The notes under the pieces: generated by a model
What the model was told of the DNA's origin: nothing
The model's database searches: none
Seen by the model: the letters and a program-made list of their open reading frames with translations, nothing else
Program-made: the position numbers and the translations under genes
Source of the DNA: Marinicauda pacifica
GTDB lineage: Bacteria; Pseudomonadota; Alphaproteobacteria; Caulobacterales; Maricaulaceae
Direction of reading: 5' to 3'
Assembly (NCBI RefSeq): GCF_004793635.1
Contig: NZ_SRXV01000001.1
Span: 186,001 to 250,000, forward strand
DNA: 64,000 nucleotides
Part shown: positions 17,062 through 26,058 of the stretch, piece after piece
Numbering within the stretch: the stretch's first letter is position 1
Layout of the letters: every line of letters starts with the position of its first letter

Positions 17062-17188
17062 CTTGCCGGATCCGCAGGAAGATCGCGCCAAGCGTGAATT
17101 CGGCACATTCCTGCCCCATTCATTACAGAGTGTTCATGTGGCTGGGCGGGCTGAGCCTCTCTCGTGAGAGGGGCCAGGGAGGATTGTC

Positions 17189-17800
17189 ATGACTGCAGTC
17201 ACAGCCTTCAGTGCGAGAACTAGCCTGCTCCTGCCCGTCGCCGGAGCCATAACGCTTCTGCTCTTCTTCTTGATGTCCCGGCTGATCGACGCTCCGTCAC
17301 CGCCACCGGTTCGGCAGATCGACCCGGTGCAGGTTTCGATCGGCGAAATCGTGGCCGATGTAGCGGTGCGCGAGCCTCTGCCCGACGCGCCGGAAACGCT
17401 CGCAATGCCGGACATCCCATCCCTGAGCCGCGATGTACCGGCCGCAAGGGGCAACCCGGGTGTCTCCGGCCAGTATCCCGTTTCGAGCCCGGCTTCGGGC
17501 CCGGTCGACCCCGGCGATATCGCCCTCGATCCGGGCAGCACTCCCCTCACACGTGCGGCTCCTGTCTATCCACCCTCCCAGGCCCGGCGCGGTCAGGAAG
17601 CCAGCTGCCTGGTTCGCTATGACGTGCTCGGCAATGGCCGCACGACCAATATCCAGATCAGCGGCTGCGAGCCTGCCTTCGCCGCGGCGACCCATGCTGC
17701 GGTCGAGCACTGGCGCTACAATGCGACCATGGCCGACGGGGCCGACCACATTGTCCGCTCCGGTCTGACGACACGGCTGGATTTCACGCTGAACGACTAG
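17189..17800 (+). CDS. Second TonB-family protein
   Basis: 203 residues from ATG 17189 with a GGGAGGA ribosome site. The N-terminal membrane helix is at about 12-32. The middle is Pro-rich and Asp-rich rather than Lys-Pro repeats. The C-terminal TonB-type domain has APVYPPSQARRG, two Cys (EASCLVRY and ISGCEPA) and VEHWRYN. It lies after the operon terminator, so it has its own promoter. It may serve different receptors or swap onto the same ExbBD energiser. Confidence 0.85.
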   Translation: MTAVTAFSARTSLLLPVAGAITLLLFFLMSRLIDAPSPPPVRQIDPVQVSIGEIVADVAVREPLPDAPETLAMPDIPSLSRDVPAARGNPGVSGQYPVSSPASGPVDPGDIALDPGSTPLTRAAPVYPPSQARRGQEASCLVRYDVLGNGRTTNIQISGCEPAFAAATHAAVEHWRYNATMADGADHIVRSGLTTRLDFTLND

Positions 17801-17803
17801 ACG

Positions 17804-17834
17804 AAAAACGCCCCGGTCCTTGCGGGCCGGGGCG
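17804..17834. terminator. Terminator between tonB2 and oligopeptidase B
   Basis: An 11-bp stem, CGCCCCGGTCC (17809-17819) with GGGCCGGGGCG (17824-17834), has a 4-nt loop and one T-G pair. On the minus strand it is followed by TTTTT (17808-17804), which suits the leftward oligopeptidase gene. On the plus strand the T-run is poor. Confidence 0.75.
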
Positions 17835-17858
17835 TCTGGCAGGCGAAATGTGGCGAGC

Positions 17859-20126
17859 CTATTCGGTCGTCGTGCTCGCCTCCTGATCGGCAAGTCCGGT
17901 GACCATCAGGGCGAACGCATATTCTTCGGCGCGCTCCCGCAGCGAGTCGAAGCGGCCCGATGCCCCGCCATGACCGGCCCCCATATTGGTACGCAGCAGG
18001 GTCAGGCCTTCGTCCGTGCGCAATTCACGCAGCTTTGCAATCCATTTGGCCGGCTCCCAATAGGTCACCCGCGGATCGGTCAGGCCCGCCGTGGCGAGCA
18101 CGTGAGGATAGTCTTGCGCACTGACCTGATCGTAAGGCGAGTAGGACACGATATACTCGTAGGCAGCCTCGTCGGTCAGCGGATTGCCCCATTCGGGCCA
18201 CTCCGGCGGCGTGAGCGGAAGCTCTGCATCGCTCATTGTGTTCAGCACGTCTACGAATGGGACCGCGCCTACCGCGCCGGCGAACAGGCTCGGATCCTGA
18301 TTGATGGCGACGCCGACGAGCAACCCGCCTGCCGAACCGCCATAGGCTACGACCCGGCCCTCACTGGTATAGCCTTGCTCGACCAGCGCGCGTCCGGCGT
18401 CGACATAGTCGTTGAAGGTGTTCTGCTTGTTGTCGAGCTTGCCGTCGAGATACCATCCGTATCCCTTTGCCATAGACCCGCGGATATGGGCGATCGCGTA
18501 GATCATTCCGCGATCGACCAGCGACAGGCGCGATGTGGAAAAGCTCGCCGGTATCGTGATCCCGTACGATCCATAACCGTAGAGCAATAGCGGTGCGCTT
18601 CCGTCCAGCGGGGTTCCTTCACGGTACAGGACCGTCACCGGAATTTGCTCGCCATCGCGGGCGGTCGCCTGAATGCGGCGCACGACGTAATCGTCGGCAT
18701 CGTGTCCGGAGGGCACTTCCTGAACCTTCAACAGGGTCCGCTCGCGGGCGGCCAGGTCGTATTCGAAGGTTTCTTCCGGCGTGGACGGGCTTTCATAGGA
18801 AAAGCGCATCGTATCGGTCGCGTACTCGTAGCCGCCATCTAGGCCGAGCGAATACGCTTCTTCCTCGAATGCGATCTCGTGTTCTTCACCGCTCTCCAGA
18901 TTGCGCACGACGATGCGGGGCAGGGCGTTAGCGCGCTCCATACGCACCAGCCAGTCCTGATAGCCGTCCATGCCCAGAACCAGAGTCCCGGGCCGGTGGG
19001 CGATCAGGTTCTGCCAGTTTTCCCGGCGTGGATCGTCCAGGGGCGCGCGCATGATCTTGAAGTCGACGGAGTCGTCCAGGTTGGTCCGGACAAAGATCTC
19101 GCCGCCCGCTTCTGTCAGGTCGTATTCCACGCCCGGTTCGCGCGCAGCGACAAGCATGGCTTGCGCGTCGGCATCGCCGGCGTCGAGCAGACGCATTTCG
19201 CTCGTCGTGTGATCGTTGGCGGAGACCACGATCCAGCGATCGCCATCTGTTTTCGAGACGCCGAGGAAATAGCCGTCGTCTGCCTCTTCGTAGATCAGCT
19301 CGGGCTCGGCCGCGTCGAACGCCTGACGGTAAACCCGCTTCGGCCGGTTATTGCTGTCTCGCCAGACCCAGTAGAGCGTCCGGGAGTCGTTCGCCCAGAC
19401 CAGCGAGCCATACCCTTCCTCGGTGAGCGTGGCGACATCCTCGCCGGTTTCGAGATCGCGGACCTTGATCGTGTAGAATTCCGACCCCGCGGTATCGATC
19501 GCATAAGCCAGGTATCGGTGATTGGGTGAATGCTCGGCCGATCCGATATCGAAATACTCGATGCCTTCCGCCTCGGCATCTCCATCGAAGATGACCTGCT
19601 CTTCACCCGAAATTTCGCCGCTCCCGTCTGCGGGCCGGCGCGCGAAGACCGGGTACTGGCCCCCCTCGCGGAAGCGTGTGTAGTAGAACCACTCGCCATC
19701 GCGATCGGGCACCGAGCTGTCGTCTTCCTTGATGCGGCCGCGCATCTCCTCGTACAGGCGTTGCTGCAACTCGGTCGTGGGGGCCATCACCTCATTGTAA
19801 TAGGCGTTCTCCGCCTCGAGGTGCGTGCGGATATCGTCGCGCAGAACGCTCGGATCGCGCATGACCTCCTGCCAGTTATCGTCGCGCAACCAGGCATAGG
19901 GATCGACGCGCGTGCGGCCGAGCTGTTCGGTTTCGAGCGGGCGCTGCTCCGTTGTCGGAGCGTCAATCTCGAGCGCGCGGTCGATCAGCGCGTTATGGGT
20001 GGCTTGGTGCATGTCGGATGACATCTCCTGGGCAGAGGCGTGGACGCGCACTGCAAGGCCGATCGCAAGGATCGCGACGGCCGCGGCGCCGGTTCGGCGC
20101 AACACGTAGAAGGAGGGAAAGGGCAT
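17859..20126 (-). CDS. ptrB: Oligopeptidase B (prolyl oligopeptidase family S9A)
   Basis: 755 residues. A signal-like hydrophobic N-terminus (about 12-30) suggests export, unlike cytosolic E. coli protease II. A seven-bladed propeller region (about 60-460) gates the C-terminal alpha/beta-hydrolase domain. The nucleophile is in YGGSAGGLLVG, the Asp in AGLTDPRVTYWEPAKW, and the His in MGAGHGGASGR. The NTMSDAELPLTPPEWPEWGNP-type stretch is characteristic of oligopeptidase B. It cleaves short peptides after basic residues, which fits alongside the Opp importer in peptide use (inference). Confidence 0.92.
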   Translation of the reverse strand: MPFPSFYVLRRTGAAAVAILAIGLAVRVHASAQEMSSDMHQATHNALIDRALEIDAPTTEQRPLETEQLGRTRVDPYAWLRDDNWQEVMRDPSVLRDDIRTHLEAENAYYNEVMAPTTELQQRLYEEMRGRIKEDDSSVPDRDGEWFYYTRFREGGQYPVFARRPADGSGEISGEEQVIFDGDAEAEGIEYFDIGSAEHSPNHRYLAYAIDTAGSEFYTIKVRDLETGEDVATLTEEGYGSLVWANDSRTLYWVWRDSNNRPKRVYRQAFDAAEPELIYEEADDGYFLGVSKTDGDRWIVVSANDHTTSEMRLLDAGDADAQAMLVAAREPGVEYDLTEAGGEIFVRTNLDDSVDFKIMRAPLDDPRRENWQNLIAHRPGTLVLGMDGYQDWLVRMERANALPRIVVRNLESGEEHEIAFEEEAYSLGLDGGYEYATDTMRFSYESPSTPEETFEYDLAARERTLLKVQEVPSGHDADDYVVRRIQATARDGEQIPVTVLYREGTPLDGSAPLLLYGYGSYGITIPASFSTSRLSLVDRGMIYAIAHIRGSMAKGYGWYLDGKLDNKQNTFNDYVDAGRALVEQGYTSEGRVVAYGGSAGGLLVGVAINQDPSLFAGAVGAVPFVDVLNTMSDAELPLTPPEWPEWGNPLTDEAAYEYIVSYSPYDQVSAQDYPHVLATAGLTDPRVTYWEPAKWIAKLRELRTDEGLTLLRTNMGAGHGGASGRFDSLRERAEEYAFALMVTGLADQEASTTTE

Positions 20127-20188
20127 GACAAGGCGCTCCGATGACGTCCATCAGCGCGACCTCCGCGCCCGCTCAGGACAAGACCGGG

Positions 20189-20596
20189 CTAGTCTTCACC
20201 ATCCTCCGGTACGAAGTCCAGCACGATACCGTTGGCGCACCAACGTTGTCCGGTGGGCTGCGGACCATCGTTGAAAACGTGGCCGACATGGGCGCCGCAA
20301 TTGGCGCAATGCATCTCGGTGCGCGGGATGATCAGCTTGAAATCGCGTTTCGTCTCGAGCGAGCCTTCGCCGCACGTATCGAAAAAGCTTGGCCAGCCAC
20401 TTCCCGATTCGTACTTGTGGCGTGACCCGAAAAGCGGATTTCCGCATACGGCACACTGGTAGGTGCCGTTGCGCTTTTCTTCGTTCAGTCCGCTGGAGCC
20501 GGGCCGTTCCGTCCCTTCCTTGAATGCAACCTTGTCCTGCTCCGGTGTCAGCGCCGAACGCAACGTCGCAATCTCAGTCTTGTCGAGCTTGGGCAT
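20189..20596 (-). CDS. msrB: Peptide methionine-(R)-sulfoxide reductase
   Basis: 135 residues from ATG 20596 (MPKLDKTEIA). Longer open sequence upstream is Arg/Pro-rich and not protein-like. Two zinc-binding CxxC pairs (CAVC and CANC), ESGSGWPSFF, and the catalytic Cys in QRWCANG are all present. It repairs methionine-R-sulfoxide in proteins using thioredoxin. The usual RYCxN motif is RWCAN here, a tolerated change. It is cytoplasmic and monocistronic, 62 bp before the oligopeptidase start on the same strand, so cotranscription is possible. Confidence 0.95.
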   Translation of the reverse strand: MPKLDKTEIATLRSALTPEQDKVAFKEGTERPGSSGLNEEKRNGTYQCAVCGNPLFGSRHKYESGSGWPSFFDTCGEGSLETKRDFKLIIPRTEMHCANCGAHVGHVFNDGPQPTGQRWCANGIVLDFVPEDGED

Positions 20597-20812
20597 GGGC
20601 GACGTGATGCCTCCATCTGAAGATAAGGGTGATATGTCTATATAGGCTCTCCCTCGACGCGGACACGGGACAGATTGCATGTGCCCCGGAAAACCCCGAC
20701 GGACCGGACGGGCGGGTCGTGAACGGACGTGCCCAGCCACGCTTAATTAACGCCTGCGTGTGACCCTTTCTGGAGTCTTTGTGAACGCTTCGACAAGAAC
20801 GGCTCCGCACCG

Positions 20813-21922
20813 ATGGCCGACCATTTTACCGCATCGCCGACTGCTCCGGCACCGCAACCGGCCAAGCGCAATGCGCGCTCGGTCCTAACCCGGCGCCTGG
20901 CCGATATTGTCTGCCTCCCGTCCAGCACAGTGACCCCTCAGGAGCGCTGGATGGTGGCCGATGTTCTCGACGAGATGCTTCGCACGGCCAATCCCGAGCT
21001 GCGGGGCCGCGTGGCCGCCCGCCTGGCCGAACAGGCCGAGGCGCCAGCCGGCCTGCTTCGCCGCCTGGCGCTGGACAATTTCGAGATTGCCAAGCCGATC
21101 CTCGAGCGATCGCAGGCGCTGACCGATTTCGACATGATGGAGATCGCCAGGGCTGGCGATGTCAGTCACCGCACGGCCCTCGCGCGTCGCGAACAGGTCA
21201 GCGAGACCGTCACCGCGGCCCTGGTCGCAGCGGCCGATCCGCACGTCCTCACCATCCTGTTGCGAAATTCCGGGGCCCGTATTGCGCCGCAGACTATGGA
21301 TCGGCTGATCAATCTGGCCAGCGAGGATTACAACCTCGCCCTTCTACTAATTCGCAGGGCGGAGCTGCGTCCCGCCCAGGCCTTTGCGCTTTTCTGGGAC
21401 GTGGGCCACGATCAGCGCAAGATGATATTGAGCCGCTTTGCGGTCGGTCGCACCATTCTCCAGGATGCGGCCCAGGACGTGTTTCCGCTTGTCGCGAACC
21501 CGGAGGACCAGGATGCACTGGTTCAGCGCACCCTGTTCTACATCGACCGGCGCCAACGCAACCGCGAAGCCAATGACAGCTCGAGCTATGGCGGTCTCGA
21601 AGGCGTCGCGGAGCGTGCTGTGAACGGCCATGACGAGGCGTTGCGCATGGAAGGCGCGCGTCTGGCCAATATCCAGCTCTCGCTGTTTGAGCGCATCCTT
21701 GGCGATCTCGGCGGTGAACCGCTGGGCGTGCTGGCCAAGGCCACAGGGCTCTCCCGACGGCATCTCGGCTATCTGTCCCTGGCGGCGGGGTTTGCCGCCG
21801 GGTCGGTTGCCGCCGAACGCAGCGAGTATGTCTTTGATACTCTGTCGGTCGACAAGGCACAGACAGTCCTGCGCTATTGGGATTGGAGCTTCCGCGGCCG
21901 CGAGGGCGCCAACGCGGACTAG
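20813..21922 (+). CDS. DUF2336 protein, first copy
   Basis: 369 residues, all-helical with HEAT-like repeats. Typical DUF2336 features are seen: LLRRLALDNFEIAKPILERSQALTDFDMMEIA (in parts, about 80-112), then HRTALARRE and a run of helices spaced like ARM/HEAT repeats. The family is almost confined to alphaproteobacteria; its function is unknown. A paralog lies at 43826-44908. The gene ends 83 bp before sbtA. TTAATTAA (20743-20750) lies in the upstream gap. Confidence 0.85.
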   Translation: MADHFTASPTAPAPQPAKRNARSVLTRRLADIVCLPSSTVTPQERWMVADVLDEMLRTANPELRGRVAARLAEQAEAPAGLLRRLALDNFEIAKPILERSQALTDFDMMEIARAGDVSHRTALARREQVSETVTAALVAAADPHVLTILLRNSGARIAPQTMDRLINLASEDYNLALLLIRRAELRPAQAFALFWDVGHDQRKMILSRFAVGRTILQDAAQDVFPLVANPEDQDALVQRTLFYIDRRQRNREANDSSSYGGLEGVAERAVNGHDEALRMEGARLANIQLSLFERILGDLGGEPLGVLAKATGLSRRHLGYLSLAAGFAAGSVAAERSEYVFDTLSVDKAQTVLRYWDWSFRGREGANAD

Positions 21923-22005
21923 CGCGCCGGTTTTGCTTGTTCGCCTACAAAACTGATTGTAAGTGCACGGCCGGATTGAGATTCGTGCCAGGAGAACCCG
22001 AGCCG

Positions 22006-22986
22006 ATGGCTGAGATGTTCGCGCTTGCGCTCGCCAACCTGACTTCCCCAGCCGTCCTGTTCTTCGCGTTGGGCGTGTTCGCCGGTGTTGCGCGATCCGA
22101 CCTGGCCGTTCCTGAAGCCGTGGCCAAGGGGCTTGCGCTCTATCTGATGCTCGCCATCGGCTTCAAGGGCGGCGTCGCAGTGGCCGAGCAGGGCCTCACG
22201 ACAACCTTGATCCTGGCCGCATTGGCCGGGGTCGTGCTCAGCTTTTCCATGCCGCTGATTGCTTTCGCCCTGTTGCGCATCATGACGTCCCTCGACCGGG
22301 CGACCGCGGCCGCCTCGGCAGCCCATTACGGTTCGATTTCCGTGGTGACTTTCGTGGCCGGCGCCGAGTTTCTCCGGCTCTCCGGGATCGCATCCTCCGG
22401 CCATATGGTGGCGGTGCTCGCCCTCATGGAGACACCGGCCATCCTGACCGGCTTGCTGCTGGCTGGAAGCGGCGCGGCCGGCGGCGACAAACGCACGCGC
22501 GGCGAGCTTGTGCGCGAAGTCATGCTGAACGGTTCGGTCGTGCTGCTGCTCGGCAGCTTTGCCATCGGCATGATCTCCGGCCCGGCCGGCATGACCAAGC
22601 TGGAACCCTTTGTCGTGGACCTGTTCCAGGGCGTGCTGGCGCTGTTCCTGCTGGACATGGGTCTCGTCGCGGCGCGGCGCCTGTCGGGTGCGCGGCGTCT
22701 GGGGCTGGGCGGGGTGGTTTTCGGCCTCGTCATGCCGTTGATCGGGGCCGGTGTGGCGCTGGGCGTCGCGGTGCTGCTCAGGCTGAGTGTCGGCGATGCG
22801 GCCGCACTCATGATCCTGAGCGGCTCGGCGAGCTATATCGCGGTGCCCGCGGCCATGCGCATCGCTCTGCCAAAGGCCGACCCGGCGGTCTATCTGACCT
22901 TGTCGCTCGCCATTACCTTTCCGTTCAACCTGACGCTTGGTATTCCGCTTTACACCGCGCTCGCACGCGCCGTGCTTGGAGGTTAG
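22006..22986 (+). CDS. sbtA: Sodium-dependent bicarbonate transporter SbtA
   Basis: 326 residues from ATG 22006 (AGGAGA ribosome site); a longer frame would overlap the DUF2336 gene. About ten membrane helices are arranged as two inverted halves. SbtA signatures are visible: YLMLAIGFKGGVAVAE (about 45-60) in the first half and MILSGSASYIAVPAAMRIA (about 265-283) in the second. SbtA is a Na+-driven bicarbonate importer, best known in cyanobacteria. The next gene, 3 bp later, encodes its PII-like regulator, and Mrp antiporter genes follow. Confidence 0.9.
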   Translation: MAEMFALALANLTSPAVLFFALGVFAGVARSDLAVPEAVAKGLALYLMLAIGFKGGVAVAEQGLTTTLILAALAGVVLSFSMPLIAFALLRIMTSLDRATAAASAAHYGSISVVTFVAGAEFLRLSGIASSGHMVAVLALMETPAILTGLLLAGSGAAGGDKRTRGELVREVMLNGSVVLLLGSFAIGMISGPAGMTKLEPFVVDLFQGVLALFLLDMGLVAARRLSGARRLGLGGVVFGLVMPLIGAGVALGVAVLLRLSVGDAAALMILSGSASYIAVPAAMRIALPKADPAVYLTLSLAITFPFNLTLGIPLYTALARAVLGG

Positions 22987-22989
22987 GCG

Positions 22990-23298
22990 ATGGCCCGTGC
23001 CGTTCGAAAGAAGCTTATTGCGATCGTCGAGGTCGCGCATCTCAACCGGCTGCTTGAACTGCTGACCCAGGCCGGCGTGACCGGGTTTACCGTGGTGGAT
23101 GCCCGTGCCGGACGCGGTCTGGAAGGCGAGTGGGACCGGGCCGATTTCAACGATGCGACGCAGAAGAAACTCGTGCACGCCATCACGAACGCGGCGACCG
23201 CCGAGCGTGTGTTCGAAGCCGCCGAGCCTTTCTTCGATCGCTATCCCGGCATCATTTACGGGCAGGATGTCGAGGTGCTGCGTCCCGAGCGCTTCTGA
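22990..23298 (+). CDS. SbtB-like PII-family regulator
   Basis: 102 residues with a PII ferredoxin-like fold: KKLIAIVEVAHLNRLLELL, TGFTVVDARAGRG, then a helix-strand pair ending in GIIYGQDVEVL. Canonical SbtB carries a C-terminal Cys loop (CGPxGC), absent here (the chain ends RPERF). So redox control by that loop is not expected. Its adjacency to sbtA fits gating of bicarbonate uptake through adenine-nucleotide binding (family knowledge). Confidence 0.82.
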   Translation: MARAVRKKLIAIVEVAHLNRLLELLTQAGVTGFTVVDARAGRGLEGEWDRADFNDATQKKLVHAITNAATAERVFEAAEPFFDRYPGIIYGQDVEVLRPERF

Positions 23299-23403
23299 GG
23301 AAAGTCGGTTTCGCGCAGCCGATTCTGCTGGAAATGGCCAGACTGGTTTCCTAGAACCCCTCCAAACCCTTTGATAAACGCGGGTGCTCGGGGAGGAGAC
23401 AAC

Positions 23404-23901
23404 GTGGCGGGTCGTGTCATCTATCTGGCGGTGCTCACCGTGGCCTTGGCGGCCATGTGGGCGGTCCTGTCGGACAAGCTGTACAACACGCTCATCCTGG
23501 GCTTCGGCATTTTCGGCATCCTCTTCGCCCTGGGCATGTCGCTGAGAATGGGACTGGTCGACGGGGAGGGCGTGCCCTTTACCCGTATCATCCCCTTCGT
23601 ACGCTACTGGGGCTGGCTCGGCGGAGAGATCGTCAAGGCCAACATCGCCGTGGTCAAAGCGACGATGAAGCCCGATCTCGACATCCAGCCCGTTCTGACC
23701 CGCGTGCCTGTCACTGCCAAGAGCGACCTGGCCAGGACTACGTTTGCCAACTCGATCACGCTGACGCCGGGCACGGTGACGGTCGAGGTCGAGGAACGCG
23801 GCTTTCTGGTTCATGCGCTGACCCGGGAGTTTTCCGATATGGAGGGCTTTCGTGAAATGGAAGCGCGCTCGGTCGATGCGGCGGAGGGGCGTTCATCGTG
23901 A
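23404..23901 (+). CDS. mrpE: Mrp antiporter subunit E
   Basis: 165 residues from GTG 23404, which has a strong GGGGAGGAGA ribosome site. An in-frame start at 23371 lacks one and adds non-conserved residues. Two hydrophobic helices are followed by the MrpE domain with ANSITLTPGTVTVEVEE and FLVHAL. First gene of a ten-gene Na+/H+ antiporter locus. The 105-bp gap after sbtB has no terminator-like hairpin, so read-through is possible. Confidence 0.92.
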   Translation: MAGRVIYLAVLTVALAAMWAVLSDKLYNTLILGFGIFGILFALGMSLRMGLVDGEGVPFTRIIPFVRYWGWLGGEIVKANIAVVKATMKPDLDIQPVLTRVPVTAKSDLARTTFANSITLTPGTVTVEVEERGFLVHALTREFSDMEGFREMEARSVDAAEGRSS

Positions 23902-24254
23902 CCTCCATTCCCATTCTCGATTTCGCCGTGGCGCTGGGTCTGGCGGTCGCCATGGCCATCATGCTGGCGCGCCTGTTTCTCGGGCCGACGCTGTATGACC
24001 GGGTTCTGGCTGTGAACAGCTTCGGCACCAAGACCGTGCTGTTCCTTGTGGTCTTCGCCGTCATGGTCAATCGCGGCGATGCCATCGACATCGCCCTCCT
24101 GTACGCGCTTTTGAACTTCATCGCGACGATCGCGATTCTGAAGTTCTTCCGTTACCGCTCGCTGGAAGTGGCTCTGAGCGAGATCGCGATCCGCCGCCGT
24201 GACACCGGAGACGACGCCCAGTCGGATCGCTCCGAGCCGACGGGAGGGGCATGA
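23898..24254 (+). CDS. mrpF: Mrp antiporter subunit F
   Basis: 118 residues starting at GTG 23898, overlapping the mrpE stop (GTGA). Three membrane helices cover about residues 5-90. LYDRVLAVNSFGTKTV is the conserved MrpF motif after helix 1, and DIALLYALLNFIATIAILKFF is helix 3. The tail is charged. Small structural subunit of the Mrp complex. Confidence 0.92.
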   Translation: MTSIPILDFAVALGLAVAMAIMLARLFLGPTLYDRVLAVNSFGTKTVLFLVVFAVMVNRGDAIDIALLYALLNFIATIAILKFFRYRSLEVALSEIAIRRRDTGDDAQSDRSEPTGGA

Positions 24255-24625
24255 TGGACCTGATGCAATTCATCGACCTTGCGCTCGATATCGTATCCAT
24301 CGCCGCGCTGGTCTCGGGCATGGTCTTCGTGCTTGCCGGCTCGATCGGCGTTCTGCGCCTGCCCGATTTCTACACCCGCATGCATGCTGCGGGCGTGACC
24401 GACACGCTGGGCGCGGAACTCATCATGATCGGGCTGATATTACAGGCCGGCTGGAGCGCGCTTTCGCTGAAGCTGGCGCTTATCGGGGTGTTCATCTTCC
24501 TGACCAGCCCGACCGCAAGTCATGCGGTAGCAAACGCGGCCTACCGCGCCGGCCTGAAACCGCACCTCAAACGCTTCGCGCCCGGGCGTGAGGAAGAGGC
24601 AGAGCCCACGGAGACCCGGCCGTGA
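24251..24625 (+). CDS. mrpG: Mrp antiporter subunit G
   Basis: 124 residues, ATG 24251 overlapping the mrpF stop. Three helices. The motif GSIGVLRLPDFYTRMHAAGVTDTLG (about 30-54, split here by length limits in description) is diagnostic of MrpG. The C-terminal tail is basic then acidic. A second in-frame ATG follows at 24254; either could be used. Confidence 0.92.
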   Translation: MMDLMQFIDLALDIVSIAALVSGMVFVLAGSIGVLRLPDFYTRMHAAGVTDTLGAELIMIGLILQAGWSALSLKLALIGVFIFLTSPTASHAVANAAYRAGLKPHLKRFAPGREEEAEPTETRP

Positions 24626-25185
24626 TCCAGACCGTCGATCTGACCCAGTATTTTGACTACGTCTTCATGGCGATGCTCCTCTCGGTGGGCATCGCCGTGG
24701 TGCGCCTGCGCTCGCTCTTCGCGGCGGTGATGCTGACCGGCGTGTATTCGCTGCTCTCCGCGGTCTGGTTCGTATCACTCGATGCGGTCGATGTGGCGTT
24801 CACCGAGGCTGCGGTCGGCGCAGGGATTTCTACCGTGCTTCTGCTGGGCGCGATGCTCCTGACCTCACGTGAATGCAATCCGGTCCCGGCCTCGCGCCAC
24901 TGGGCGGCGCTTGCCGTCGTCGTCGTGGCCGGCGCGCTGCTCTTCTACGCGCTCGGTGACATGCCGGTTTATGGCGACCCGAATTCTCCGGCGAACGCCT
25001 ATGTCGGCATGGAATACATGACGATGACGGTGGACGATATTGCCATTCCCAACGTCGTCACCGCTGTGCTCTCCAGCTATCGCGGTTTCGATACGATGGG
25101 CGAGGTTTTCGTGGTCTTTGCTGCCGGGCTCGGCGTGGCGCTGCTGCTTGGCCTGGGCGGCGCTGCCGGCAAGCGGGAGGATTAG
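24622..25185 (+). CDS. DUF4040/MbhD-E-type subunit (MrpA C-terminal equivalent)
   Basis: 187 residues, GTG start overlapping mrpG by 4 nt (GTGA). The N-terminal half is a DUF4040 (MbhD-like) unit with VDVAFTEAAVGAGISTVLLLGAM. The C-terminal half resembles MbhE, ending in FDTMGEVFVVFAAGLGVALL. In classical Mrp these units are fused to the end of MrpA. Here they stand alone, as in the Mrp-derived module of archaeal membrane-bound hydrogenases. Integral inner-membrane protein. Confidence 0.85.
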   Translation: MIQTVDLTQYFDYVFMAMLLSVGIAVVRLRSLFAAVMLTGVYSLLSAVWFVSLDAVDVAFTEAAVGAGISTVLLLGAMLLTSRECNPVPASRHWAALAVVVVAGALLFYALGDMPVYGDPNSPANAYVGMEYMTMTVDDIAIPNVVTAVLSSYRGFDTMGEVFVVFAAGLGVALLLGLGGAAGKRED

Positions 25186-25188
25186 GCG

Positions 25189-25638
25189 ATGACCATGTCT
25201 CCCCACGTCATCCTGCGCGTTGTCTCCAAGGTCCTGATCCCGTTCATCGTGGTCTTCGGCTTCTACGTTCATTTCCACGGCGAGTATTCGCCGGGCGGCG
25301 GGTTCCAGGCCGGGGTGATCCTGGCCAGTGCCGTGATCCTTTACGCGCTCATCTTCGGTGTCGATGCGGCACGCCGCGCCGTGCCGCCGGCCGTGGTCCG
25401 CGTCGGGTTCGCGCTCGGGGCGATGCTCTATGCCGGGGTGGGCTTTGCCACCTTGCTGCTTGGCGGCGACTTCCTGGACTATGATGTCCTGCACCCGGAT
25501 CTGTCTCACCACACGGGCCAGCACATGGGCATCATCCTGATCGAGATCGGCGTGCTGGTCACGGTCACCTGCGTGATGATCGCAATTTTCTACGCTTTCG
25601 CCGGCCGGACCCCGGAAATCTCCGAGGAGGACTGGTAG
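25189..25638 (+). CDS. mrpB: Mrp antiporter subunit B
   Basis: 149 residues with four helices. SKVLIPFIVVFGFYVHFHGEYSPGGGFQAGVI (about 14-45) is the MnhB signature: an HG-x(n)-PGGGFQ motif after helix 1. ILIEIGVLVTVTCVMIA forms helix 4. Starts 3 bp after the DUF4040 gene and runs directly into mrpC. Part of the Na+/H+ antiporter membrane core. Confidence 0.92.
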   Translation: MTMSPHVILRVVSKVLIPFIVVFGFYVHFHGEYSPGGGFQAGVILASAVILYALIFGVDAARRAVPPAVVRVGFALGAMLYAGVGFATLLLGGDFLDYDVLHPDLSHHTGQHMGIILIEIGVLVTVTCVMIAIFYAFAGRTPEISEEDW

Positions 25639-26052
25639 ATGGTCGAACTTCTCGCCGATCGCTTCAACTACGCGGTCATCATCGTCCTGATGATGGTCGG
25701 CCTGTATGCCGTGATTGCCTCGGCCAACCTGGTCAAGCGCCTGGTCGGGCTGACGATCTTCCAGACTTCGGTCTTCCTGCTCTACATCACCATCGGCAAG
25801 GTTTTCGGCGGGGAGCCGCCCATCCTGCCGGGCGACGTGGCCCACGGGTATCATGCCGAGGACCATTTCTCGCACGCCGTCTATTCCAACCCGCTGCCGC
25901 ACGTGCTGATCCTGACCGCGATCGTGGTCGGCGTGGCAACTCTGGCGATGGGGCTGGCGCTCGTCGTGCGCATACGCGAGGCCTACGGAACGATCGAGGA
26001 TGTCGAAATCTCCGATGCCGATTACTCCAGCGAAGTCGAGAGAGGCGCGTAG
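25639..26052 (+). CDS. mrpC: Mrp antiporter subunit C (NuoK-like)
   Basis: 137 residues, three helices, homologous to complex I subunit NuoK. Motifs: YAVIASANLVKRLVGLTIFQTSVFLLYI (about 25-52) and NPLPHVLILTAIVVGVATLAMGLALV. The start is adjacent to the mrpB stop. The extra loop rich in His (HGYHAEDHFSHA, about 75-86) is a little unusual. Contributes to the ion path of the complex. Confidence 0.92.
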   Translation: MVELLADRFNYAVIIVLMMVGLYAVIASANLVKRLVGLTIFQTSVFLLYITIGKVFGGEPPILPGDVAHGYHAEDHFSHAVYSNPLPHVLILTAIVVGVATLAMGLALVVRIREAYGTIEDVEISDADYSSEVERGA

Positions 26053-26058
26053 AGCCTG

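Noticed and set aside
15042..17123. 693-residue minus-strand frame
   Set aside because: Antisense of the TonB C-terminus and the TPR gene, both with signals and ribosome sites; it runs through the operon terminator.
21919..23814. 631-residue minus-strand frame
   Set aside because: Antisense of sbtA, sbtB and mrpE; extreme His/Gln/Arg content and no motif.
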